Shown in pieces: positions 9,258 to 17,413 of a stretch of 64,000 bases of DNA. Within the stretch, counting starts at the first letter, position 1, and each line of letters opens with the position of its first letter. The stretch spans positions 1-64,000 of the forward strand of contig NZ_VUNH01000008.1 in the NCBI RefSeq assembly GCF_009695745.1. The letters are read 5' to 3'. Below the pieces are notes generated by a model, which was given only the letters and a program-made list of their open reading frames with translations, was not told the origin of the DNA and did not search any database. Source of the stretch: Pyramidobacter porci (GTDB taxonomy: Bacteria; Synergistota; Synergistia; Synergistales; Dethiosulfovibrionaceae). The translations under genes and the position numbers were made by a program.

Positions 9258-10847
9258 ATGACGTACGATCTGTTGCTCAAAAACGGCATGTGCTACGCCG
9301 GCGACGGCAAGGAAGGCTTCTGCGCCGACGTGGCGGTCAAAGACGGCAAAATTGCCGCCGTCGGCAGCGTTCAGGCCGAGGCGCGACGCACGATCGACGC
9401 CGCGGGGCTGGCGGTGGCTCCCGGTTTTATCGACACGCACAGCCACTCCGACCTCGTGGCTCTGGTCGAACCCGAAATCGCCAACAAGACGACTCAGGGG
9501 GTCACGACGGACATCATCGGTCAGGACGGGATGTCGCTGGCTCCCGTCGTGCCGGAATTTCTGTCTTCATGGGAAAAGACGATGGCCGGCCTGGAGGGGC
9601 AATATCCGGTCGACTGGAAATGGCGCTCCGCCGAAGATTATCTGAAACGCCTCGACGCGATGCCGTTAGGGCCCAATCTCGCCTACCTGGCGCCGACGGG
9701 CAATATCCGTATGTGCGTAATGGGTCTTGAGAACCGTCCCGCCACGGCCAGCGAGATCGATATGATGAAAGATCTGCTGGAAAAGTGCATCGGCGCGGGC
9801 GCGGTCGGCCTCTCCACAGGTCTGATCTATCCTCCCAGCAACTATATGACGGAAGATGAGATCGCCGCGGTCACCAGCGTTCTGACCAAATACAACCTGC
9901 CGTTCGTCATTCATCAGCGCAGCGAGGCCGACGACATTCTCAACTCGATGGACGAGGTGTTCCGTATCAGCCGCAAATCGGGCTGCCCCATTCATTTCTC
10001 GCATTTCAAAGTCTGCGGCATGAAGAACGCCCACCTGTTCGACGCCGTCATGAAAAAACTCGACGAAGGGGAAAAAGATATCCAGCTTTCGTTTGATCAG
10101 TACCCTTACGCCGCCGGCAGCACCGCGTTCAGCGTCATCCTGCCGCCGTGGGCCCACGACGGCGGCGCGGAAAAATGCCTTGCCCGCCTCGCCGACAAGG
10201 ACGCCCGCGCGCGCATGAAAACAGACATCGCCAAGGGGATCCCCGGCTGGGACAATTTCGTCGATTTCGCCGGCATGGAAAACATTTTCGTGACATTCGT
10301 GAAGACGCCGAAGAACGCCGATCTGGTCGGCAAGAACATGATCGAAATCGGCCAAATCCGCGGCAAAGATCCCTTCGACGCCTCGTTCGATTTGCTGCTC
10401 GAAGAGGAACTGGCGGTCGGCCTGGTGGACTTTTACGGACTGGAAGAGCACGTCGAGGCCATCATGGCGCATCGTCTCCAAAATCCTTGCACCGACGGCA
10501 TTCTCGGCGCCCGTCCGCATCCGCGCGTGTACGGTTCGTTCTCGCGCATCCTCGGTCGTTACGTGCGCGAGCGCAAACTGATGACGCTGCCCGAAGCGAT
10601 CCGCAAGATGACCTCCCGTCCCGCCTCCATCTTCAAGATGAAAGAGCGCGGTCTGCTCAGGGAAGGTTACGCCGCCGACATCGCCGTCTTCGATCCCGAG
10701 ACGGTGGCCGACAAAGCGACGTACACCGATCCCACGCAGTATTCCGCCGGCATTCCCTACGTTATCGTCAACGGCCGGTTGGTCGTCGACGGCGGTCAGA
10801 TCGCCAAGGGGAAAGCGGGCAAGGTGCTGCGATTCGACAAGGAGTAA
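9258..10847 (+). CDS. N-acyl-D-amino-acid deacylase (amidohydrolase superfamily)
   Basis: A 529-residue metal-dependent amidohydrolase. The N-terminal beta-sandwich is followed by APGFIDTHSHSD (metal ligands His61 and His63), a D-aminoacylase-type segment VGLSTGLIYPPSNYMTEDEI near residues 188-208, VIHQRSEAD, and SHFKVCGMKN. The C-terminal part has LMTLPEAIRKMTSRPASIFKMKERGLLREGYAADIAVFDP, typical of D-aminoacylase/dihydroorotase-like enzymes. It removes acyl groups from N-acyl-D-amino acids in the cytoplasm. GAGGAGG precedes the ATG. Between TRAP and AGCS carrier genes it suggests uptake and deacylation of N-acyl amino acids, followed by handling of the free (D-)amino acid. Confidence 0.87.
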   Translation: MTYDLLLKNGMCYAGDGKEGFCADVAVKDGKIAAVGSVQAEARRTIDAAGLAVAPGFIDTHSHSDLVALVEPEIANKTTQGVTTDIIGQDGMSLAPVVPEFLSSWEKTMAGLEGQYPVDWKWRSAEDYLKRLDAMPLGPNLAYLAPTGNIRMCVMGLENRPATASEIDMMKDLLEKCIGAGAVGLSTGLIYPPSNYMTEDEIAAVTSVLTKYNLPFVIHQRSEADDILNSMDEVFRISRKSGCPIHFSHFKVCGMKNAHLFDAVMKKLDEGEKDIQLSFDQYPYAAGSTAFSVILPPWAHDGGAEKCLARLADKDARARMKTDIAKGIPGWDNFVDFAGMENIFVTFVKTPKNADLVGKNMIEIGQIRGKDPFDASFDLLLEEELAVGLVDFYGLEEHVEAIMAHRLQNPCTDGILGARPHPRVYGSFSRILGRYVRERKLMTLPEAIRKMTSRPASIFKMKERGLLREGYAADIAVFDPETVADKATYTDPTQYSAGIPYVIVNGRLVVDGGQIAKGKAGKVLRFDKE

Positions 10848-10942
10848 TTTTTTCAGGCGATAGCGGCGGCGCGTTCCATTGGCGCGCAACAAGTCCGGCG
10901 TCTTCCGCATTTCATCACAAGCCAAAAAGGAGGCAAGCGATC

Positions 10943-12295
10943 ATGTCGAAATTTTTGAACTGGTTGGCAGGCGAGCTTTGGGGCTGGCCCATGATGATTC
11001 TCATCTTCCTGTGCGGTCTGATTTTCGGCTTGGGAACGGGATTCTTTCAAGTCCGCAAGCTGCCTTACGTCCTCAAAGAAACGCTCGGCAAGTGCTTCAG
11101 AAAGGACGCGCTTGAAGGCGAAGGCACGATCACGCCGCTGCAGGCCGTTTCTTCGGCTCTCGCCGGATGTATCGGCAACGGCAATATCGCCGGAGTGGCG
11201 ACCGCGATCGCGACCGGCGGCCCGGGAGCCGTTTTCTGGATGTGGATCATGGGGCTCTTCGGCATGATGACAAAATTCGTCGAGGTCGTTCTGGCCGTGC
11301 ATTTCCGCGAACAAACCGAGAGCGGTGCCTTTTACGGCGGGCCGATGTACTACATCGAAAAGGGCATGGGCAGGAAATGGAAGCCGCTCGCCACGTTCTA
11401 CGGCGTGATGATGATCGTCGGAGCCCTCGGCACTGCCGTATGGGTCCAGCCTCACACGATGGCTTCGGCCCTCAAGAGCACTTTCGGTATCCCGCCTCTG
11501 GCTACCGTGGTCTGCGCCGTCATTCTTACCGCGCTCGTATGTTTCGGCGGTTTCAAACGCATCGGGCGTTTCGCCGAAAGTATTATGCCCTACTTTGTCG
11601 TCGTCTATACCGTATTTTCTCTCGGGGTCATTTTTACGAACATTGCGCGACTGCCCGAAGTGGCCGGCATGATCTTTAAATACGCTTTCACCCCTCATGC
11701 GGCCGTCGGCGGTTTTGCCGGAGGCACGATGATTCTCGCCGTCCGGTACGGCGCGGCGCGAGGCGTTTTCTCCAACGAAGCCGGACTCGGAACGGCTTCG
11801 ATGGTTCACGCCACGTCGATCACCAAGCACCCCTGCCGGCAGGGCCTGTACGGCATCGTCGAAGTTTTCGTCGATACGATCGTGATGTGTTCGATGACCG
11901 CGTTCGTTATCCTGCTTTCGGCTCCCGACGTATGGAGCAGCGGTTTGAACGGCATCGCCCTTACTATTTCTGCGTTCGATACGCTTTACGGAAAATTCGG
12001 CGCGTGGATCGTCTCCATATCCGTCATGCTCGCAGCTCTCACGACGATGATCGGCTACTACTTCGAATACAAAACGTCCGTCGTTTATGTCTTCGGCGAA
12101 AAGAACATGGGTATTTTCAACATTTTCTGGCTGATCCCGCCGTTCGTCGCCGTAACGCAGGACGTCGATCTGGTCTGGACGATCGTCGACATTTCGACCG
12201 GCATCGAAGGAATCCCCAACATGATCGCCATGCTTGCGCTCGCGCCTATATTTTTCAAGGTTTACAAGCAATGGATCAAGGACGGCAACTTATAG
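10943..12295 (+). CDS. AGCS-family Na+/amino-acid symporter (second copy)
   Basis: A 450-residue membrane protein related to the one at 163. Family motif GCIGNGNIAGVATAI near residues 72-86, [27 protein letters not shown] and VFSNEAGLGTASM. The ATG at 10943 follows AAGGAGG at 10926-10932; an overlapping frame running in from 10148 is a GC artefact. Unlike the first AGCS gene it shares the GC-rich composition of its neighbours. Probably imports or exports alanine, glycine or D-alanine in the same catabolic operon. Confidence 0.9.
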   Translation: MSKFLNWLAGELWGWPMMILIFLCGLIFGLGTGFFQVRKLPYVLKETLGKCFRKDALEGEGTITPLQAVSSALAGCIGNGNIAGVATAIATGGPGAVFWMWIMGLFGMMTKFVEVVLAVHFREQTESGAFYGGPMYYIEKGMGRKWKPLATFYGVMMIVGALGTAVWVQPHTMASALKSTFGIPPLATVVCAVILTALVCFGGFKRIGRFAESIMPYFVVVYTVFSLGVIFTNIARLPEVAGMIFKYAFTPHAAVGGFAGGTMILAVRYGAARGVFSNEAGLGTASMVHATSITKHPCRQGLYGIVEVFVDTIVMCSMTAFVILLSAPDVWSSGLNGIALTISAFDTLYGKFGAWIVSISVMLAALTTMIGYYFEYKTSVVYVFGEKNMGIFNIFWLIPPFVAVTQDVDLVWTIVDISTGIEGIPNMIAMLALAPIFFKVYKQWIKDGNL

Positions 12296-12361
12296 CCAGA
12301 CTCAATAATTACGCAGAAAAAACCGAAACCATTCGTTAAACGTTCAAGGAGGCTTTTCCCG

Positions 12362-13543
12362 ATGAGTGAAAAATGGCAGGACGAATTGGTTGAACTGGTT
12401 CGCGGCATGATTCGCTGCCCCAGCCTTTCCGGACATGAGGACAAAATCGCCGATTTTGTCGAAAACGCAATGAAGCGCTTCGGCTTCGACTCCACCGAAC
12501 GCGACTGTTACGGCAACGTTTCGGGCCGCATGGTGTTCGGCAAAGGCGGCAAAAGACTGCTCTTCGAAGGCCATATGGACCACGTCGACGTCGCCGACCG
12601 CTCCAAATGGACCCACGATCCTTTCGCGGCCGAGATCGTCGGCGGGCGCATGTACGGCCGCGGCACGAGCGACATGAAGGGCAACCTGGGCGCCGCGATC
12701 ATGGCGGCGAAACTGCTCAAAGAAAATCATGCTGAACTTAACGGCGAACTGATCGTCTGCGGCGGCGTGCACGAAGAATGCTTCGAGGGCGTCGCTTCCG
12801 AAGAACTTGGGATCCGCTGGAAGCCCGACTGCGTGATCATCGGCGAAGCTTCGTCGCTGAATCTGAAACGCGGCCAGCGCGGCCGCGCCGAAGTGGTTCT
12901 GGAGACTCTGGGGAAATCCGCCCACTCGTCCAATCCCGAGGTCGGCCTTAACGCCGTGAAGACGATGGCGCCGCTTCTGACCGCCATCGAGCGTGACTTC
13001 AAGCCAAAAGAGCAGCCCGTGCTTGGCAAAGGCATTCTCGAACTGACCGACATCATTTCCTCCCCGTATCCCGGCGCCAGCGTCGTGCCCGAGAGGTGCC
13101 GCGTCACGTACGACCGGCGTCTGCTCGTGGGCGAAACCGACGCCGAGGTGCTGAAGCAGATTCAGGACATCGTCGACGCGCAGAAGAAGCTCGATCCCCG
13201 TCTGGACGCCAGAGTTTATCTGGCTACCGGCACGGAAAAATGCTACACCGGCGAGACGATCTCCGCGACGCGCTATGCGCCCGGCTGGCTGTTCCCCGAA
13301 GACAACTGGTTCGTCGCGGCGGCGATGGAAGGGCTGAGGAACGCCGGGTTAAATCCCGAATTCTCCCATTACGCTTTCTGCACCAACGGCAGCTATTACG
13401 CCGGCAAGGCGGGGATCCCCACCGTCGGCTTCGGCGGCTCGCTCGAATCGCTGGCCCACGTGGTCGACGAATACATCGAGATCGACCAGCTCTGCAAGGC
13501 CTGCGAAGGATATCAGGGCATCGTTCGCGCCGTTCTTCGCTAG
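12362..13543 (+). CDS. M20-family metallohydrolase, YgeY-like (third copy)
   Basis: A 393-residue M20 hydrolase. Ligands seen: EGHMDHVD (His71, Asp73), GRGTSDMKG (Asp104), HEEC (Glu138/139), GEAS (Glu161 region) and a C-terminal HVVDEY histidine. The overall layout (LGKSAHSSNPEVGLNAVKTM, VVPERCRVTYDRRLLVGE, CTNGSYYAGKAGIPTVGFG) matches the YgeY/ArgE-DapE group. GC-rich codon use fits its operon and differs from the two paralogues at 1981 and 4846. AAGGAGG at 12347-12353 supports the start. The next gene begins 12 bases after its stop. Substrate unknown; an N-substituted amino acid is inferred from context. Confidence 0.83.
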   Translation: MSEKWQDELVELVRGMIRCPSLSGHEDKIADFVENAMKRFGFDSTERDCYGNVSGRMVFGKGGKRLLFEGHMDHVDVADRSKWTHDPFAAEIVGGRMYGRGTSDMKGNLGAAIMAAKLLKENHAELNGELIVCGGVHEECFEGVASEELGIRWKPDCVIIGEASSLNLKRGQRGRAEVVLETLGKSAHSSNPEVGLNAVKTMAPLLTAIERDFKPKEQPVLGKGILELTDIISSPYPGASVVPERCRVTYDRRLLVGETDAEVLKQIQDIVDAQKKLDPRLDARVYLATGTEKCYTGETISATRYAPGWLFPEDNWFVAAAMEGLRNAGLNPEFSHYAFCTNGSYYAGKAGIPTVGFGGSLESLAHVVDEYIEIDQLCKACEGYQGIVRAVLR

Positions 13544-13554
13544 AGGCCCGTCTC

Positions 13555-14784
13555 ATGGCTTTCTACACACTCAAATGCGCCCTCTGCGGGCGCGAATTCC
13601 CCGCCGAAAGCGAATTGAAAACGTGTCCCGACTGCGGGATCCACGGCACCATGCACGTACTGTACGACTACGACGAAGCGAAAAAGCAGATCGGCCGCGC
13701 GTCGTTGGCGGCGGATCGGCGCGTTGACCTCTGGCGCTACGAAGCACTGCTTCCGGTACGTAAAAACTCGCGCCGCCCCGCGCTTCAGGTCGGCTGGACG
13801 CCGCTCTACGACATGCCGCAGCTCGCCTCCGAATACAATGTCGGGCAGCTTTTGATCAAAGACGACGGGCGTAATCCCACGGCTTCGCTCAAAGACCGCG
13901 CCAGCGCCGTTGCCGTGACGCTCGCCGCGGAACAGAACCGCAGCGTTCTCGCCTGCGCGTCGACGGGTAACGCCGCCAGTTCGCTCGCAGGTTTCGCCGC
14001 CAACATGGGATTGAAAAGCGTGATCTTCGTTCCGGAAACGGCGCCGGTCGCCAAAGTAACGCAGCTGCTCGTGTTCGGTGCGCGGGTGTTCCTCGTCAAG
14101 GGAGATTACGCCGCCGCGGTGCGTCTGGCGATCGAGGCCATCGAGCACTACGGCTGGTACGACCGCAACTGCGCGATCAACCCGTTCCTCGTCGAAGGCA
14201 AAAAGACCTGCGCGATGGAGATCGCGGAACAGTGCGGCTGGGACGTTCCCGACAAAGTTTTCGTTTCCGTCGGCGACGGCTGCATCGTCAGCTCGACGTA
14301 CAAGGGCTTTTACGACCTGTACAAAGTCGGCGTCATCGACCGTATTCCTCAGATCATCGGCGTTCAGGCGGAAGGCGCCTGCCCGATCCACAGGGCGATT
14401 CAGGAGGGCGCCGATAAAGTCATATTCGGCCCCTCGCACACGATCGCCGACAGTATCGACGTAGGCGCGCCGCACAACTGGGCGAAAGCGCTTCACGCGA
14501 TCCGCGCTTCTCGCGGGAACACGACCGCCGTCAGCGACGCCGAAATCCTTTCCGCCGTCGCCGAACTGCCGCGAAAAAGCGGCGTGTTCGCCGAACCCGC
14601 GGGAGCGACTGCCTACGCCGGTTTCGTCAAATTTGCTCGCGAAGGACGGCTCAAGGCGCCGGACCGCGTCGCCGTGATTATTTCCGGCAACGGACTCAAG
14701 GATGTCGCCTCGGCGCAGAAAGCGGTTCCATCTGCGGACAAAGTCGCCCCCGATATGAAGGAGTTGATAAAGATATTCGGTTAA
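13555..14784 (+). CDS. thrC: Threonine synthase or close fold-type-II PLP homologue
   Basis: A 409-residue cytoplasmic PLP enzyme. The first 35 residues carry a small Cys4 knuckle (Cys8, Cys11, Cys24, Cys27) as in many bacterial threonine synthases. WTPLYDMPQL and NPTASLKDRAS follow, giving the PLP lysine as Lys113. STGNAASSLAGFAAN is the substrate/phosphate loop region. Threonine synthase turns O-phosphohomoserine into threonine. The setting, inside a hydrolase/transport array and beside another PLP enzyme, makes a catabolic lyase role possible. The start at 13555 is chosen because the frame upstream (from 13096) overlaps the M20 gene and has no conserved content. Confidence 0.75.
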   Translation: MAFYTLKCALCGREFPAESELKTCPDCGIHGTMHVLYDYDEAKKQIGRASLAADRRVDLWRYEALLPVRKNSRRPALQVGWTPLYDMPQLASEYNVGQLLIKDDGRNPTASLKDRASAVAVTLAAEQNRSVLACASTGNAASSLAGFAANMGLKSVIFVPETAPVAKVTQLLVFGARVFLVKGDYAAAVRLAIEAIEHYGWYDRNCAINPFLVEGKKTCAMEIAEQCGWDVPDKVFVSVGDGCIVSSTYKGFYDLYKVGVIDRIPQIIGVQAEGACPIHRAIQEGADKVIFGPSHTIADSIDVGAPHNWAKALHAIRASRGNTTAVSDAEILSAVAELPRKSGVFAEPAGATAYAGFVKFAREGRLKAPDRVAVIISGNGLKDVASAQKAVPSADKVAPDMKELIKIFG

Positions 14785-14887
14785 CGGCGTTTCTCCGCTC
14801 AAAGTTCTTCATGACTCCAGTCTTTCGATCCATATCTCTGCTTTCCACATTTTTATTTTCGAATTTCATTTTTAAGGAGAAGAGTAA

Positions 14888-16363
14888 ATGTATAACCAAA
14901 TCAACCTGAGCATCGACAAAGCAAAACAAAAAAACTGCATCGAACGCGCCCGCTCCCGCGGCATCCGTATCCCCACCTTCCGCCAGATGAAAAACCCCGA
15001 TAAGGAAACGCCTGTAAAAGTCAAAGAAGGGCTGAAAGAAACCGGCTTGTGGGACGTCAATCCGCTCAATCTGTTCCGCATCACCTGGAAGAACGAACCC
15101 AAAACTTCCGGCGGTCTCTACGGCGGCGTCAACTTCATCGAGTTTCCCAGTTCGCTGACGGGAGTGAAGGCGCGCATTTTCGCCCTCGTCGGCAAATGGT
15201 TCCCCACTGGTGCCCACAAAGTCGGCGCAAGTTTCGGATGCCTCGTTCCCCGTCTGATCACCGGGCAGTTCGATCCCACCCGCGACTGGGCCGTCTGGCC
15301 GTCAACGGGCAACTACTGCCGCGGCGGCGCGTACAACTCCCAGCTGCTCGGCTGCCGTTCTATCGCCATCCTCCCCGAAGGCATGAGCAAGGAACGCTTC
15401 GACTGGCTCCGCACCGTAGCCGGCGAGATCATCGCCACGCCCGGCACGGAGAGCAACGTCAAAGAAATTTACGACAAAGTCCATGAACTGCGCTCGACCC
15501 GCGACGACGTGGTGATCTTCAACCAGTTCGACGAGTTCGGCAACTATCTGTGGCATTACGAGGTCACGGGCGGCGCGCTTGAAGAGGTGGCGAAGGCACA
15601 TATGCGCCCGGGCGACCGCGTCGCCGCGGCCGTTTATACGACCGGTTCCGCCGGAACGATCGCCAGCGGCGACTATCTGAAACGGTTGTGGCCTGCGATG
15701 AAAATCGTCGCCAGCGAAGCGCTGCAGTGCCCCACTCTGCTGCGCAACGGCTGGGGCGCGCACCGCATCGAAGGCATCGGCGACAAACACGTGCCATGGG
15801 TCCACAACGTCCGCAACACGGATATGATCACGGCCATCGACGATAACGACTGCATGGCGCTGATCCGCCTGTTCAACGAACCTGCCGGACGCGAATATCT
15901 CAAAAGCGCGGGAGTGCCTGCGGTCCTGGCAGAGCGACTGGATCTGTTGGGGATCTCAGGCGTCGCCAACTTGTTGAGCGCGATCAAGGCCGCCAAGTAC
16001 TACGAAATGGACGAGCACGACGTCGTCTTCACCATTCTTACCGACTCGATGGAAATGTACGGCTCGCGCCTGCAGGAACTCGAAGCGGAATTCGGGGCGT
16101 ACGGCGCCGTTAACGCCGAAGTCGACTTCGCAAGCCGTCTGCACGGGCAAAAAACCGATAATGCGCTGGAGCTCACCTATCCCGAACGCCTACGCGTCCA
16201 CAACCTGAAGTACTACACATGGATCGAACAACAGGGAAAGAGCAGCGAAGAACTGCACAGCCAGTGGTACGACGCCGACAATTACTGGGGCGAGATCCGC
16301 ACGATGGCGCCTAAGATCGATAAACTCATCGATGAATTCAACGCCGCCACGGGACTGAATTAA
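14888..16363 (+). CDS. PLP-dependent fold-type-II enzyme (cysteine synthase/tryptophan synthase-beta-like), unknown substrate
   Basis: A 491-residue protein with ARIFALVGKWFPTGAHKVGASFG, which gives Lys111 as the probable PLP lysine, and a glycine-rich loop PSTGNYCRGGAYNSQLLG that would hold the substrate. TTGSAGTIASGDYLK near residues 251-265 resembles the phosphate-binding segment of this fold. It is longer than cysteine synthases (~310 residues), with extra N- and C-terminal segments. I recall such proteins annotated only as PLP-dependent lyase or subunit beta next to YgeY-type hydrolases. AAGGAGAAG lies just upstream. Last gene before a clear terminator. Confidence 0.7.
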   Translation: MYNQINLSIDKAKQKNCIERARSRGIRIPTFRQMKNPDKETPVKVKEGLKETGLWDVNPLNLFRITWKNEPKTSGGLYGGVNFIEFPSSLTGVKARIFALVGKWFPTGAHKVGASFGCLVPRLITGQFDPTRDWAVWPSTGNYCRGGAYNSQLLGCRSIAILPEGMSKERFDWLRTVAGEIIATPGTESNVKEIYDKVHELRSTRDDVVIFNQFDEFGNYLWHYEVTGGALEEVAKAHMRPGDRVAAAVYTTGSAGTIASGDYLKRLWPAMKIVASEALQCPTLLRNGWGAHRIEGIGDKHVPWVHNVRNTDMITAIDDNDCMALIRLFNEPAGREYLKSAGVPAVLAERLDLLGISGVANLLSAIKAAKYYEMDEHDVVFTILTDSMEMYGSRLQELEAEFGAYGAVNAEVDFASRLHGQKTDNALELTYPERLRVHNLKYYTWIEQQGKSSEELHSQWYDADNYWGEIRTMAPKIDKLIDEFNAATGLN

Positions 16364-16381
16364 TCGCTCCGCTCGAAACGG

Positions 16382-16432
16382 CGGGGCGCGGATGGAAAAG
16401 GCCGAAAGCCGCCACTCCGCGCCCCGTTTTTA
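16382..16432 (+). terminator. Intrinsic terminator after the catabolic array
   Basis: GGGGCGCGGATGG ... CCACTCCGCGCCCC followed by GTTTTTA, 19 bases after the PLP-enzyme stop. The left half of the loop also carries a GGCC...AGCCGCC element. Ends the 6172-16363 unit. Confidence 0.8.
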
Positions 16433-16521
16433 TTTGAAAAAAAACTTCCCCAAACCTTACCAACTTTTACTTTTCGTCCTGTGATTTTACGAAGGTATTT
16501 TGTGTATCTTGTCCATAAAAA

Positions 16522-16530
16522 TGCTATACT
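16522..16530 (+). promoter_or_regulatory. Candidate extended -10 promoter for the GntR gene
   Basis: TGCTATACT fits an extended -10 (TGnTATAAT-like) in an AT-rich stretch about 110 bases before the GntR start. No -35 with 16-18 base spacing is obvious, which is acceptable for an extended -10 promoter. Confidence 0.4.
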
Positions 16531-16641
16531 TGTCTCTGTTGCATATCGCACATAAATCCTCTGCAAAACGGCCAAAAAGCGCGCTGCAGGATCAAGGCGA
16601 ACGGAACAGCACAAAATTCAACGACAGCCAGGGGAAAAACA

Positions 16642-17307
16642 ATGCCTATTCCTCAGAGAAAACAAAAATTCGTACGCGAGAGCGCCAAAGAGAAAATCTA
16701 CAGGACCCTCCAAAGCTGGATCGTCAACGGCACGATGAAGCCCGGGGAACGCATCAACGATCAGGAAATCGCCGAGTATTTCGACGTCAGCCGCACGCCG
16801 GTGCGCGAAGCGCTGCAGCGTTTGTCGGAGCAGGGGCTGGTATATGTCGAGCCGTCGAAGGGGACCCACGTCTCCCCGCTCGACGAAAACAACACGTTCA
16901 CGATCTACGAAGCGCTGGCGCTGCTTTCAGGCTGCGCGGCGCGGCTCGCCTGCCAGAAGCAAAAAAACGGCGACGTACAAAAGCTGCGCGAATTGAACGC
17001 CGTCTTTCAGAAAGCTATCGAAGCGGGAGAAAACCAAAAACTTGCCACTTTCGACAATCAATTTCACGGATATCTTTTGGAGATGGCCGACAACGCTTAC
17101 ATCTCTGATATAATATACACGTTGACGCTTCACGCCAACCGCTGCGAGAATCTGTATTTCGAGAGAGGCCCCGACAAGATGGCGTCCGTACGCGAGCACA
17201 ACGCCATCATCGACGCCATCGAAGCGCGCGAGTCGGAGGCAAGCGGCCGCTACGCCGAAGAAAACTGGCTCGGCTTCTACCACCGGCGTCTCGCCAAGAT
17301 ACTGTAA
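16642..17307 (+). CDS. GntR/FadR-family transcription regulator (FCD domain)
   Basis: A 221-residue DNA-binding regulator. Winged helix at residues 12-78 with the recognition-helix pattern DVSRTPVREALQRLSEQGLV, then an all-helical FCD ligand domain with NQFHGYLLEMADNAY and VREHNAIIDAIEARE, which supply metal/ligand residues. FCD regulators usually sense carboxylic or amino acids and control adjacent transport and catabolic genes; the array ending at 16363 is the likely target (inference). The start has only a moderate site (AGGGGAAAAAC). Confidence 0.88.
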   Translation: MPIPQRKQKFVRESAKEKIYRTLQSWIVNGTMKPGERINDQEIAEYFDVSRTPVREALQRLSEQGLVYVEPSKGTHVSPLDENNTFTIYEALALLSGCAARLACQKQKNGDVQKLRELNAVFQKAIEAGENQKLATFDNQFHGYLLEMADNAYISDIIYTLTLHANRCENLYFERGPDKMASVREHNAIIDAIEARESEASGRYAEENWLGFYHRRLAKIL

Positions 17308-17330
17308 GCTCCCCGCGTTTTGGTTTGAAG

Positions 17331-17347
17331 CTTTACGAGCGGTAAAG
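17331..17347. promoter_or_regulatory. Perfect dyad upstream of fhs
   Basis: CTTTAC-GAGCG-GTAAAG, a 6-5-6 inverted repeat 66 bases before the fhs start. An ATAAT (17352-17356) lies just downstream and TTGAAG (17325-17330) just upstream, so the dyad may overlap a promoter and act as an operator. Confidence 0.35.
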
Positions 17348-17413
17348 AAACATAATTACGGTGTCGCAACGATCAGACGGCCGTAAAATCCATTCAGAAG
17401 GGTTGGGGTTCAC

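Noticed and set aside
10148-10942. N-terminal extension of the second AGCS symporter back to 10148
   Set aside because: The extension lies out of frame within the deacylase gene and is Arg-rich; the symporter starts at ATG 10943 with AAGGAGG.
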